64,000 bases of DNA. Origin: Mangrovivirga halotolerans (GTDB taxonomy: Bacteria; Bacteroidota; Bacteroidia; Cytophagales; Cyclobacteriaceae). The stretch lies in contig NZ_JAPFQN010000002.1 of assembly GCF_026241165.1 (NCBI RefSeq), forward strand, positions 434,001 through 498,000. The letters are read 5' to 3'. Below the pieces are notes generated by a model that made no database searches, had not been told where the DNA came from, and saw only the letters and a list, made by a program, of their open reading frames with translations. Shown here in pieces: positions 9,210 through 19,000 of the stretch. The position numbers and the translations under genes were made by a program. Every line of letters begins with the position of its first letter. Within the stretch, counting starts at the first letter, position 1.

Positions 9210-9557
9210 TTATTCTAATTTTTGTTCTTCAAGAGTCAAACTATCTATTACCGCATTAGTTACGTCTTTAAATTCTTCTGGGTTATTCAGATACCACTGA
9301 TAGGATTCAAAATAAGTAGTTGAATCAACTCCAAAACGTTCAAAAATAGAGTCCTCATATATTTTGAATACAGTCCTTTGTGAATCTACCGAACCAGTAA
9401 CGTAATTGACCTCGCTATCAAGAATGTATAACTCTTTTTGAATCGAGATCATTTTTTCCTTATCAATAAAATTATCGGGCTTGTCTTTTGATTTATCTTC
9501 AGAACAAGAGCCTAATGAAAGGAAAATTAATGTCAGAATTAAATATTGTAACTTCAT
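9210..9557 (-). CDS. DUF4296 lipoprotein
   Basis: A 115-aa exported lipoprotein. I prefer the ATG at 9557, giving MKLQYLILTL with lipobox SLGSC; the longer frame from 9596 adds 13 polar residues before the signal. The mature part matches the DUF4296 pattern: KEKMISIQKELYILDSEV, repeated aromatic residues and SYQWYLNNPEEF. Small helical lipoproteins of this family occur widely in Bacteroidota; their function is unknown. It is first in an operon with mutS2. Confidence 0.8.
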   Translation of the reverse strand: MKLQYLILTLIFLSLGSCSEDKSKDKPDNFIDKEKMISIQKELYILDSEVNYVTGSVDSQRTVFKIYEDSIFERFGVDSTTYFESYQWYLNNPEEFKDVTNAVIDSLTLEEQKLE

Positions 9558-9720
9558 ATGCTTCAAATTTCCTTTTTTTATATTGCAAATCCCCATATTT
9601 CTATTTTCATTTTACATTTTTTAACGTTGCTAAAATCAATAAAATAGTAACTTTAACCCCAATTATCCATTTATAATGAATACATTCGTATTGTCGATCA
9701 TCTGGAAAATCAAATAACGT

Positions 9721-10599
9721 ATGCGTGAATTAATAAAAAAGCTACGTAAATACGAGATACAAATAAGAAAGGCTATAAACACCCAGCTTCAGGGTGACTT
9801 TAAGTCTGTGTTTAAAGGTTCCGGATTGGAATACGATGACGTCAGACAATATCAGTACGGCGATGATGTTCGTACTATCGACTGGAGAGTCAGTGCCAAA
9901 GGTCATGGTACGTTTGTAAAAACTTATGTTGAAGACAAAGAACAGATAGTTTACTTTATTATCGATGTCAGTGGTTCTCAAGACATCGGATCAAGAGACC
10001 AGACAAAACTAGAGATCTGTAAAGAAATCACTGGTGTTCTGGCAATGGCAGCTTCGAGGGAAGCAAGTAAGGTAGGTCTTATAGCATTTTCAGATAGAAA
10101 AGAATTATATTTTAAGCCTTTAAGAGGTCAAAATCATATTTACCAACTCATTAAAAGCTTATTTTCTTTACAACCAAAATCCTCTCAAACAGATCTTGAT
10201 GGTGCATTTAAATACACTTTAAATCATTTGAAAAAGAAAAGTGTGGTATTTTTAATTTCAGATTTTATCGATGAAAACTATCAACACACTTTAAAGGGTC
10301 TGGCAAGAAAACACGATGTAATTGCGGTTCATGTTTCTGATAAAAGAGAACGAAAAATGCCTAAACTAGGCATAGTTCCAGTTCATGATAAAGAAACAGG
10401 CAAAACTAAATGGATAAATTCTTCTTCTTCATTTTTCAGAACTCATATTGCAAAAAGATTTGAAAGACAATCTGAAGAATTACAGGATTTCTCTAATAAG
10501 CATCAGATTAATTACGTGCATATAGATACAAAAGAAAACTACGTACCCAAACTTATTCAATTGTTTAATATCAGAAATCAAACTTTTAAGCGTGGCTAA
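9721..10599 (+). CDS. DUF58 domain protein (MoxR-associated)
   Basis: A 292-aa soluble protein. The DUF58 hallmark DVRQYQYGDDVRTIDWRVSA is at about residues 40-60, followed by a von Willebrand A-like fold with FIIDVSGSQD in place of a full MIDAS site. DUF58 proteins are usually encoded directly after a MoxR AAA+ ATPase and before the Bat VWA proteins. Here the two following genes fit that module but moxR is absent from the 5' side. It overlaps the next gene by 8 bases. Likely role: chaperone-like or envelope-stress function with the Bat proteins; not determined from sequence. Confidence 0.85.
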   Translation: MRELIKKLRKYEIQIRKAINTQLQGDFKSVFKGSGLEYDDVRQYQYGDDVRTIDWRVSAKGHGTFVKTYVEDKEQIVYFIIDVSGSQDIGSRDQTKLEICKEITGVLAMAASREASKVGLIAFSDRKELYFKPLRGQNHIYQLIKSLFSLQPKSSQTDLDGAFKYTLNHLKKKSVVFLISDFIDENYQHTLKGLARKHDVIAVHVSDKRERKMPKLGIVPVHDKETGKTKWINSSSSFFRTHIAKRFERQSEELQDFSNKHQINYVHIDTKENYVPKLIQLFNIRNQTFKRG

Positions 10600-11479
10600 T
10601 TTTTTTAGGTACATCTTATTATTTCTTATACTAGGCTCTAATGCCATGGCTCAGGATATTACTTACGAAGGATATTTTCGTAGTGATAGCGTAAAAGCTG
10701 GCATGCCCCTGGAATATGTTTTAAACATCAAGTATCCTAAAAATTATGATGTCCTTTTACCTGATACGACACATAATTTTGGGGACTTCATTTTAACGGG
10801 CAGGGACTTTAACCCAACAGTGTCTGACTCAATCTATAGTTATGATAGTGTTGTCTATGAACTTACTAGTTTTAGTATAGAAAACATTCAAACCTTAAGT
10901 GTTCCCATAAAATATTTTGCGGAAAGAGATAGTGGTGTGATCAAAACAGAAAATGACACACTTTATTTTGTAGAATATATCCCCGTGGTTTCCGATACGT
11001 TAAAGGTTAAAGAAAATACGGCTTTTCAACCGTTAAAAGAACTTGTCAACTACCCCATCATAACACTTATTGCAGTTCTGGTTGTTGTTATTATCATTAC
11101 TTTAATCATCGTATTAGCTAGACCGATAAGAATTGCTATAAAGAGATGGTTGCTAAAAAGAAAATATAATAAACTAAAAAGTAAATTTCTCAAAACAGAA
11201 TTCAGTGATAAACATGAAGCTTCTAAAAAGCTTGCTGTTTGGAAAAGTATGCTTGGTGTATCTACTGATCTGCCTGTTCCTGCTTTCACCACTGATGAAA
11301 TAATTAAGTTTTCTGAAACGTCAAAAGTGGAAAACGAACTGAGATCTATTGACAGATACATTTACAGCAATAAAAAGCAGGATTCTAATCTAAATAATGA
11401 TTTTCTGACTCTGGCTGAACTGTCAGATCAAATTTTAGAACAAAAGTTACAGCGATTAGGTAATGAAAGAAGGAGATAA
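10592..11479 (+). CDS. BatD-like membrane protein of the DUF58/VWA module
   Basis: A 295-aa protein with a signal peptide (LLFLILGSNAMAQ), an extracytoplasmic beta-rich domain (about residues 22-145), one transmembrane helix (about 150-175, rich in Ile/Val) and a basic cytoplasmic tail. This layout is that of the short BatD/DUF4381-like proteins found between DUF58 and VWA genes. The start is a GTG at 10592, inside the end of the DUF58 gene, and its 3' end overlaps the VWA gene by 17 bases, so the three genes are translationally coupled. Family assignment rests on context and topology more than on motifs. Confidence 0.65.
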   Translation: MANFFRYILLFLILGSNAMAQDITYEGYFRSDSVKAGMPLEYVLNIKYPKNYDVLLPDTTHNFGDFILTGRDFNPTVSDSIYSYDSVVYELTSFSIENIQTLSVPIKYFAERDSGVIKTENDTLYFVEYIPVVSDTLKVKENTAFQPLKELVNYPIITLIAVLVVVIIITLIIVLARPIRIAIKRWLLKRKYNKLKSKFLKTEFSDKHEASKKLAVWKSMLGVSTDLPVPAFTTDEIIKFSETSKVENELRSIDRYIYSNKKQDSNLNNDFLTLAELSDQILEQKLQRLGNERRR

Positions 11480-12533
11480 ATTAACAGATATACCATGGTA
11501 TTCGCTTGAGTGGTTTGATCCACAAAAATTCCCTCTAATAGGGTCTGGTGAATATTTTGACTGGAAAAATGAATGGGTATTCTATTTTTTACTTCTGATA
11601 CCTGTCATTCTTGCTGTTATTCCACTAATCAGAAAAAAAATCCAAACTCTGGAAGTTGCATTGCCAAAAAAAGATGTTGGAACTGATTTCACTTCTTATT
11701 TGAGGTTTATACCAACTATTCTGCTTATCCTGTCATTTCTATGTATGGTTATCGCTCTGGCAAGGCCCCAAAAAACTAACGAAAGAGTGGAGCAATGGTC
11801 AGAAGGAATTGACATTATGCTTCTTCTGGATATTTCTGAATCAATGAAAATTCAAGACCTGAAACCTAACAGGCTGGAAGCTGCCAAGCAAACGGCACTG
11901 GATTTTATCGATGGAAGAAATCAGGACAGAATTGGAATTGTTATTTTTGCGGGTGAGGCATTTACTCTTGCTCCCATGACATCAGACTACGATCTGTTAA
12001 GATCTGAAATAAAGGATATAACTTTTAGCAAAATCAGAAAAAGTGGCACAGCTATTGGGCTGGCTCTTGGAATGGGAATTAACAGAATGAAAGAATCTGA
12101 AGCCAAATCCAAGGTGTTTATTCTGTTAAGTGACGGAGATAATACTGCAGGAAATATCGACCCTAAAACGGCTGCTCAATTTGCTGCGGGTTATGATATA
12201 AAAATGTATACCATAGCAATTGGTCGTGAAGGGAGGGTCAGATATGGTACAGATAATTTTGGACAACCGTATTATGTGGAAAACAGTATTGACGAGACCA
12301 CATTAAGAATGATTGCAGAAATTGGAAATGGCAAATTTTTCCGTGTTGAAAACAATCAGGCTCTCCAGGAGGTGTTTAATACTATTGATGAACTGGAAAA
12401 AGCCAAAATCTACGAAAATCGATACAAAAATACCTTCGACTATTATTTCGTATATCTTTATTGGGCCTTAGCTTTGTTCCTTTGTTGGTTATTAACTAAA
12501 ATAACTATCTTTTCAAACATCTTAGTGGATTGA
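11463..12533 (+). CDS. batA: VWA domain membrane protein (BatA-like)
   Basis: A 356-aa protein with N-terminal membrane helices (about residues 37-57 and 75-97), a von Willebrand factor A domain (about 110-310) and a C-terminal helix (about 326-348). The metal-ion-dependent adhesion site is complete: DISESMKIQD (DxSxS), the Thr of SGTAIGLALG and Asp of LSDGDNTAG. This is the BatA form of the Bacteroidota aerotolerance module. batB and the TPR-carrying batC/E genes do not follow; instead a PLP-binding gene starts 6 bases downstream. The symbol is by family resemblance. Confidence 0.85.
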   Translation: MKEGDKLTDIPWYSLEWFDPQKFPLIGSGEYFDWKNEWVFYFLLLIPVILAVIPLIRKKIQTLEVALPKKDVGTDFTSYLRFIPTILLILSFLCMVIALARPQKTNERVEQWSEGIDIMLLLDISESMKIQDLKPNRLEAAKQTALDFIDGRNQDRIGIVIFAGEAFTLAPMTSDYDLLRSEIKDITFSKIRKSGTAIGLALGMGINRMKESEAKSKVFILLSDGDNTAGNIDPKTAAQFAAGYDIKMYTIAIGREGRVRYGTDNFGQPYYVENSIDETTLRMIAEIGNGKFFRVENNQALQEVFNTIDELEKAKIYENRYKNTFDYYFVYLYWALALFLCWLLTKITIFSNILVD

Positions 12534-12539
12534 TATTTT

Positions 12540-13211
12540 ATGGCAGTACTTTTAGATAATTACAAAAAAATAAAAGAGGAAATAGGCAAAGAAACCATTC
12601 TGGTTGCTGTGAGTAAAACAAAGCCGAAAGAAGATATCAAATCTTTATATGACGACGGACACCGGGTTTTTGGAGAAAATAAAGCTCAGGAATTAAAAGA
12701 AAAGCACGAAGAACTTCCAAAAGATATTCAATGGCACATGATCGGCCATTTGCAAAGGAACAAAGTAAAATATATAGCCCCTTTTGTTAATCTTATCCAT
12801 TCAGTTGACAGTAAAAGACTAGCTAAAGAGATCAATAAGCAAGGCAGAAAAAATGAGAGAATAATAGATTGCCTTCTCCAGGTTCACATAGCAGAAGAAG
12901 AATCAAAATTTGGTTTCGACGAAAACGAAATAGTAGAGATTATTAATAGCGGCGAATTTGATGAGTATAATAATATTAGAATCGTTGGATTAATGGGAAT
13001 GGCTACTTTCACTGATGATTCTGATCAGATTAGAAAAGAATTTAAATCTCTTAAGGAAATATTTGATAGAATCTCTTCAATTGATTCTAATGATAATATT
13101 GAAATGAAATATCTTTCTATGGGAATGAGCAATGATTTTAACATTGCTATCGAAGAGGGATCTAACATGATCAGGGTAGGAAGTAAAATTTTCGGAGAAA
13201 GAAATACCTGA
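12540..13211 (+). CDS. YggS/PLPBP-family pyridoxal phosphate-binding protein
   Basis: A 223-aa alanine-racemase-fold protein. The PLP lysine is in VAVSKTKP near residue 25. The family signatures FGENKAQELKEKH, WHMIGHLQRNKVK and GLMGMATFTDD are present, and the C-terminus has LSMGMSNDF and the Arg of IRVGSKIFGERN. Family members regulate vitamin B6 homeostasis and amino acid/keto acid balance and have no known catalysis. It follows batA by 6 bases and is followed after 1 base by DUF423, so probably one operon. Confidence 0.93.
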   Translation: MAVLLDNYKKIKEEIGKETILVAVSKTKPKEDIKSLYDDGHRVFGENKAQELKEKHEELPKDIQWHMIGHLQRNKVKYIAPFVNLIHSVDSKRLAKEINKQGRKNERIIDCLLQVHIAEEESKFGFDENEIVEIINSGEFDEYNNIRIVGLMGMATFTDDSDQIRKEFKSLKEIFDRISSIDSNDNIEMKYLSMGMSNDFNIAIEEGSNMIRVGSKIFGERNT

Positions 13212-13212
13212 T

Positions 13213-13587
13213 ATGCAAAAAATAATATTATCCATCGCTGGCCTTTCAGGAATGTTGGCCGTAGGACTGGGAGCGTTTGGAGCTCACAAACTTGAACCTA
13301 TCCTGATTGCTAATGAAACCCTTGACACATACCAGACTGCGTCAGACTATCATTTTTATCATACTTTTTTATTATTAGTAATAGGACTCTTAAGCAGGCG
13401 AATCCCAAAAAAATACATTAAAACCACTTTTCTATTTACCTTAATAGGAATGATAATTTTTTCAGGTTCCCTGTATATTTACTCCCTCAACGGTATCAAA
13501 ACTTTTGCTATGATTACTCCAATAGGTGGCGTTTCACTTATAATTGGATGGATTGTATTTATCATAGCTGTCTTTTTCAAAAAATAA
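13213..13587 (+). CDS. DUF423 small membrane protein
   Basis: A 124-aa inner-membrane protein with four predicted helices (about residues 4-20, 44-62, 70-90, 98-120). The N-terminal pattern GLGAFGAHKLEP and the central YQTASDYHFYHTFLLL are typical of DUF423/YgdD proteins. Function unknown in the family. It ends the presumed operon beginning with the DUF58 gene. The 120 bases that follow hold no gene and no clear hairpin. Confidence 0.9.
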   Translation: MQKIILSIAGLSGMLAVGLGAFGAHKLEPILIANETLDTYQTASDYHFYHTFLLLVIGLLSRRIPKKYIKTTFLFTLIGMIIFSGSLYIYSLNGIKTFAMITPIGGVSLIIGWIVFIIAVFFKK

Positions 13588-13708
13588 CTTACATCGAAAC
13601 GGTTAATTCCAATTTTATTCCTAGTTTTCAGTAAAATTTTTACGGTTATTCAAGGAATGAGTGTTTACTTTTTAGGTAATTCTGATATAAACACCTGAAG
13701 TCTGTTAA

Positions 13709-14542
13709 GTGATTGGAATGCAAGAAATAGAAATAGCTAATTTAAGAAAGCTAACGGAAGTTGTTAAAGCTACCTATAATTATGATTTCACGAATTATGC
13801 AATGTCTTCCTTTAAAAGAAGAATCAGCAGGGTATTGGATTTATTCAATTTTCAATCTGTTGATGCATTAATAGCTAAAGTGGAATCAGACCCTAAGTTT
13901 TTTGAGACTTTCGTTCAGGAAATCACAGTTAATGTTACTGAGATGTTTAGAGACCCTTCTTTCTGGAGGTTACTACGGGAAGATATTGTACCTAATTTAC
14001 TTCTAAATCACTCAAGCATTAATATATGGCATGCAGGATGTTCTTCAGGAGAAGAAGTATATTCGATGTGCATGCTACTTAATGAGATGGGTATTCTTGA
14101 TAAATCAAAGATCATTGCTACTGACCTTGATAAAGGAATTCTAGAGAAAGCTCGTTCTGGCAGATACAAGCTCAAAAACATGGAGCTTCACGAAAAGAAC
14201 TACATAAGGTTTCAGGGAACTCATTCTATCAAAGATTACTATACAATCAAAGGTGATGAGATTCAAATGAATCCTGAACTGGTTAGAAATGTTAGCTGGA
14301 GAGAACATGACCTGGTCAACGGACCAGTCTTCAATAAATTTGATCTTGTTTTGTGTCGAAATGTTATGATTTATTTTAATCAGAATTTACAAAACGAGGT
14401 ACTTAAAAAAATACATGAATCAATGTTCAAGTATGGTTACCTGGCTATAGGCAGTAAAGAATCACTGATCTGGTGCGAGATAGCTAACAAATTTATTGTT
14501 GTTAACAATGAAGAGAAAATCTATAAAAAGATAAAAGAATAA
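13709..14542 (+). CDS. cheR: CheR-type protein-glutamate methyltransferase
   Basis: A 277-aa SAM-dependent methyltransferase with the small N-terminal CheR helical domain (about residues 10-75) and a catalytic domain with SAM motif WHAGCSSGEEVYSM and FDLVLCRNVMIYFN. Classical CheR methylates glutamates on chemoreceptors; no chemoreceptor is encoded here. Start is GTG at 13709, or the ATG three codons later at 13718. It is first of a same-strand run with CheB, GAF, PP2C, SiaB, SiaC and ABC genes. The CheR/CheB pair probably modifies a partner in that run, which is inference. Confidence 0.92.
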   Translation: MIGMQEIEIANLRKLTEVVKATYNYDFTNYAMSSFKRRISRVLDLFNFQSVDALIAKVESDPKFFETFVQEITVNVTEMFRDPSFWRLLREDIVPNLLLNHSSINIWHAGCSSGEEVYSMCMLLNEMGILDKSKIIATDLDKGILEKARSGRYKLKNMELHEKNYIRFQGTHSIKDYYTIKGDEIQMNPELVRNVSWREHDLVNGPVFNKFDLVLCRNVMIYFNQNLQNEVLKKIHESMFKYGYLAIGSKESLIWCEIANKFIVVNNEEKIYKKIKE

Positions 14543-14566
14543 TCGGCAGATCTTGAATCAAATACG

Positions 14567-15160
14567 ATGAAAAAGTACGATTTAAGCGATAAATATAAAG
14601 CCATAGTTATCGGAGGATCTGCCGGAAGTTTTCAGGGAGTAGTAAAGATTTTATCTAACATCCCGGAAAATTTTAAGTTGCCGATTATCATGTGTTTGCA
14701 TAGACTCAAACATGTGAGAAATGGTTTTGTGGAAGCATTGAGTATTAAAAGTGTAAAACCGGTACATGAACCGTTTGATAAAGAAAGTATAAAGAGAGGA
14801 AGGGTTTACCTGGCTCCGGCCAATTATCATCTTCACATAGAGCTCGGCCATACATTTGCTTTATCTACAGACAGACTGGAAAACAATTCCAGACCGGCTA
14901 TAGATATCACTTTAGAAACAGCTGCTTATGTCTATAAAGAAAAGTTGATTGGTATCCTGCTCTCCGGAGCAAACAGAGACGGAGCAAAGGGAATGAAACG
15001 AATCAAAGACAGAGGTGGCATGACAATCATACAAGATCCGTCAACATGTATGATAGATACAATGCCTACAGCGGCAAAAAATCTGACGGAAATTGATTAC
15101 TCATTAGATGTTGATGAGATCATTAATTTTTTGAAACAATTGGACAGTCAGTATAAATAA
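14567..15160 (+). CDS. cheB: Stand-alone CheB methylesterase domain protein
   Basis: A 197-aa protein that is only the CheB effector domain. The catalytic triad is visible: Ser in IGGSAGSFQG (about residue 18), His in MCLHRLKH (about 45) and Asp in GANRDGAKGM (about 139). The receiver domain that activates classical CheB by phosphorylation is missing, so it must be controlled otherwise or be constitutively active. The gene lies 24 bases after cheR. Expected reaction: hydrolysis of glutamyl methyl esters or deamidation of glutamine. Confidence 0.9.
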   Translation: MKKYDLSDKYKAIVIGGSAGSFQGVVKILSNIPENFKLPIIMCLHRLKHVRNGFVEALSIKSVKPVHEPFDKESIKRGRVYLAPANYHLHIELGHTFALSTDRLENNSRPAIDITLETAAYVYKEKLIGILLSGANRDGAKGMKRIKDRGGMTIIQDPSTCMIDTMPTAAKNLTEIDYSLDVDEIINFLKQLDSQYK

Positions 15161-15206
15161 TCTGATTATTTAACTACTGTATTTTTAGATATAAACTTAT
15201 AATTAA

Positions 15207-16064
15207 ATGAAAAATAGCCTAAAAAAAATTGCTGGCCTGCTATTCGTTATTTTTTTAGTCGGTGGTTTGTTGTTGGCTTATTTGATGCAGAATTTTAAAG
15301 GTGCATTGATCCAAAATATACCTGAATTAAATCTGACTAACATCCAGATGGCCCAGAAGCAATTCAATGAATTGTTTTATACAGTTATTGGGGTTTACTC
15401 AATTGCTCTCATTACTATCGTTTTTCTTTTTATTTATGATGGCAAAGACAAAAAATCCGACAGTGCTTCAGGTAAAAAGTCTGCAGCTGATAAGACCAAA
15501 GAAAATTTAGAAGATGCAGATGAAAGAATCGTCAATGATGATGAGATAGAAGATTCTGACCTCAAAGAAGTTGCCAGGATTATTAACTCGGAAGGAGAAC
15601 TTAAAAATGTTCTTGAAAAAGCGGTTAATAAAATAAGCAACGTGGTTGAAGCCGGGCAGGCAGCTGTGTATGTCAAAGAAAGGGTTAATGGCAAATCAAC
15701 TCTTAATTTGATATCTGGGTATGCATTAAGCATTGGCGAAAGTAGAAAAATTTCTTTCGAAGTAGGTGAAGGTATTGTTGGTACAGTTGGAAAAGAAAAG
15801 AAACTTATCGAAATCAACGATGTTCCGGAAGGCTATATAAATATTGTTTCTGGATTGGGCAAATCAACTCCTTCTACATTGCTTGTTGCTCCTTTAGTGG
15901 ATTCATCAATGCTGTACGGGGTTGTGGAAATAGCGTCTTTCAAGCAGTTTTCTGAAGCTCAGAAAAAATATATCGCTGAGTGCTCGAATTATATTGCGAA
16001 AAAGCTAAAAAACGAAGCTAAAGCAGCAAGGACGGAGAAACAATCAAAAGAAAATAATGATTAA
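15207..16064 (+). CDS. Membrane-anchored GAF domain protein
   Basis: A 285-aa protein with two transmembrane helices (about residues 8-27 and 58-77) around a short periplasmic segment, a charged linker rich in Lys/Asp/Glu (about 80-115) and one C-terminal GAF domain (about 120-265). It has no catalytic domain. Its GAF domain resembles that of the next protein: STLLVAPLVDSSMLYGVVEIA here against TSLLIVPLIANEIVYGVVEIA there (first residues of each shown). It lies between cheB and the phosphatase gene with 20 bases to the latter. Probably a sensor or scaffold for this signalling locus; the ligand is unknown. Confidence 0.8.
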   Translation: MKNSLKKIAGLLFVIFLVGGLLLAYLMQNFKGALIQNIPELNLTNIQMAQKQFNELFYTVIGVYSIALITIVFLFIYDGKDKKSDSASGKKSAADKTKENLEDADERIVNDDEIEDSDLKEVARIINSEGELKNVLEKAVNKISNVVEAGQAAVYVKERVNGKSTLNLISGYALSIGESRKISFEVGEGIVGTVGKEKKLIEINDVPEGYINIVSGLGKSTPSTLLVAPLVDSSMLYGVVEIASFKQFSEAQKKYIAECSNYIAKKLKNEAKAARTEKQSKENND

Positions 16065-16084
16065 CAAATTTAATTTTTTCACCT

Positions 16085-19000
16085 ATGTTTAAAAACATCA
16101 ATATCGGGGGAAAAATAACGACTTTAACGGCGTTAATTGTTCTGATCGGTGTAGCTATGTCTATCACGGTAGCATACAACCTTAATAGAGATAAATTAGA
16201 ATCAGAATATCTAACCCAGCTTTCTGTTGTAAACAGGTCGATCGAAAAAGACGTTATTAACAGACTTAACTTAAATAAAAACAAAGTCGAGATCATTACT
16301 GAAGACCTTGCTTTAAGTGAGGCTATGGCTTTGTACAACAATTATAGTTACATCAATGCCGATAGTGTTGACAGTCTAATAACTCCTGTACTTAATTCAA
16401 AAATATACTCTTTTACTGAACAGGATCTGTATTTCACAGATATCACCGGAACAATCCTTTCTTCTACAGAAGGAATATCAGGGACAAATATTGAGGATAA
16501 AGCCGAAAATATTCTAATTAAAGCAACGGATGGTCCTGCTGTAGGAAATCTTCAGGAAACTGAAGGTGGCTTTAAATATTATACTGCAGCTCCAGTTAAA
16601 TTTAATGGTACTAATGTTGGGTATGTTGTCTCTGGGCATGGCATCGAAGAAATCTATTCTATTCTTTCCGATACTTCTTTTATGGGGAAAACCGGAGAAA
16701 ATCTTTTGGTTACCAATATCCTTGATCGGGGAATTTATGTAAGCCCTTCCAGAGAAATTGGTAATAACCTGGTAAAAAGAAGTGTTGATATTGAAGAACA
16801 GAATAATCAACAAAATGCCATAAGAAGAGTCATCAAGACAGATACTCTTGGAAGCATGCAAGACATTGATTATTCCGGAACACCTGTGCTTTCAGTATGG
16901 AGGCCAGTTGAAGGAACCAACTGGGGTATAATTTCAAAAATAGATCAGCAGGAAATATATTCTACTTCCTATGATCTACTAAGAAAATTGATCATAGGTG
17001 GAATTGCTGCACTTCTATTTACTGTTGTAATTAGCCTTTTAGTTACCAGATCTCTGACCAGACCTTTAAAAGAACTTCAAGAGATTGTTAAGAAATTATC
17101 CAAGGGAGTTCTTCCTGAAAAAATCCGTATAAAAGGAAAAGATGAAATTGGTCAGATAGCTTCAGCAACCCGAAACCTTGTTTCAGGCCTGAAAAGAACA
17201 GCCAACTTTGCGAAAAAAATTGGAGAGGGAGATTACGATGCAGAATTCGAGCCTCTTTCTACAGAAGATACCATCGGTACTTCTCTGATCAACATGCGTG
17301 ATAGTATCCAGGAAGCTGAAAAACGTGACCAGGAAAGAAACTGGATCGTTGTAGGTGTGGCTGAGATTGGAGAAATTCTGCGTGCACACAATGATCTTGA
17401 TACACTAGGGTATGAACTGATAAAATATATAACTAAAAAGACCGAAGCTATTCAGGGTGCTTTTTATGTTGTACAGAATCAGAAAGAAGAAGAAGATTTT
17501 GCTGAAGCCAGAGCAGTTTACGCCTACAATAAACAAAAGCAACTAAAAGCTAGATTCAAATTTGCTGAAGGACTTGTAGGACAGGCATGGGCAGAACGAG
17601 ATACGATTTTCAGAACGGAAATCCCTTATGACTATGTAACACTGACCAGCGGTCTGCTTGGTGAACAGAGGCCTACATCATTGTTAATTGTTCCTCTGAT
17701 CGCTAATGAAATTGTTTATGGTGTTGTTGAAATTGCCGGATTTAAAAAATTCAGCCCTACTCACGTTAAATTCGTTGAAGAATTGTCTACTATTATTGCG
17801 CAGACGATTTTTAATATTCAGGTAAACGACCGAACCAGAAAGCTTTTAGAAGAATCTCAGGCAATGAGTAACGAACTCCAGGAGAAGCAGGAAGTCTTGC
17901 GACAAAATGCTGAAGAAATGGAGGCTACTCAGGAAGAATTAAAAAGAACTAACAACCAGCTCGAAGAGCAAATAGAAGAAGTAAACAGAACTCAAAAAAG
18001 AATGCAGCTTCTTCTGGAAAATGCATCAGAGGTTATTACAATTTACGAAGACGATCAAACGATCAGGTATATTTCTCCTTCAGTTGAACGAATTTTCGGA
18101 CATAAAACTGAAGAGATGATTGGTATTAAGGACATTAAGTTCGTTGACGATGAATACAAAAATCACTTCAACGACATGTTCCAGAAGCTCCTTGAAAATC
18201 CTGATGAACAAGTTACCATTCAGTACGAATATCAAACATCTGAAGGTAACCTTATCTGGATCGAATCGACAGGAAACAACCTTCTCCATGACAAGGCAAT
18301 CCAGGGAATCATCGTTAATTCAAGGGATATAACAGAAAGAAGACGTGCAGAACAAGAGCAAAGAATGCGAAGTAAGATGCAGTCACTTTCTGAGAACTCA
18401 CCTGACCTTATTACAAGGATCGAATCTGATGGCGAAGTAAGTTACATCAACCCGACAATTGAAACATTCACGGGACAACGCCCTGAAAACTATCTGCATA
18501 AACAAGTAGCAGACCTCGATCTTAATTCAGGTATTACAGATTATTGGTTGGAAGTACTTAATCAGGTAAAAGAACACAAGCAAAAAATCACAAATGAGAT
18601 TGATTTCCCTACTGATAATGGGCAATTAGTGATGCAGGTGAATGCTATTCCTGAATATAACGAAGCAGAAAATATAGAATCAGTTCTTGTTGTATCTCAT
18701 GATATTACAGCACGAAAAGCTATTGAGTTGGAGATCCAGAATAAAAACAAAAAGATCAATGACTCAATAAATTATGCTAAACGTATCCAGGGAGCGATTC
18801 TTCCAAATAATAAAGTAATCAACAAAACACTTCCGGAATCTTTCATCTTTTACAGACCAAAAGATGTTGTAAGTGGAGACTTTCCATGGTATTTGCAATC
18901 AGGTGATGATATCTTTATCGCTGCAGTAGATTGTACAGGCCATGGAGTACCAGGAGCTCTTCTTTCATTGATAGGATACTTCTTATTAAATGATATTGTA

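Noticed and set aside
15434-15817. Open frame of 127 codons on the minus strand
   Set aside because: Antisense to the GAF protein, Ser/Leu-rich composition typical of a shadow of a Lys/Glu-rich coding strand.
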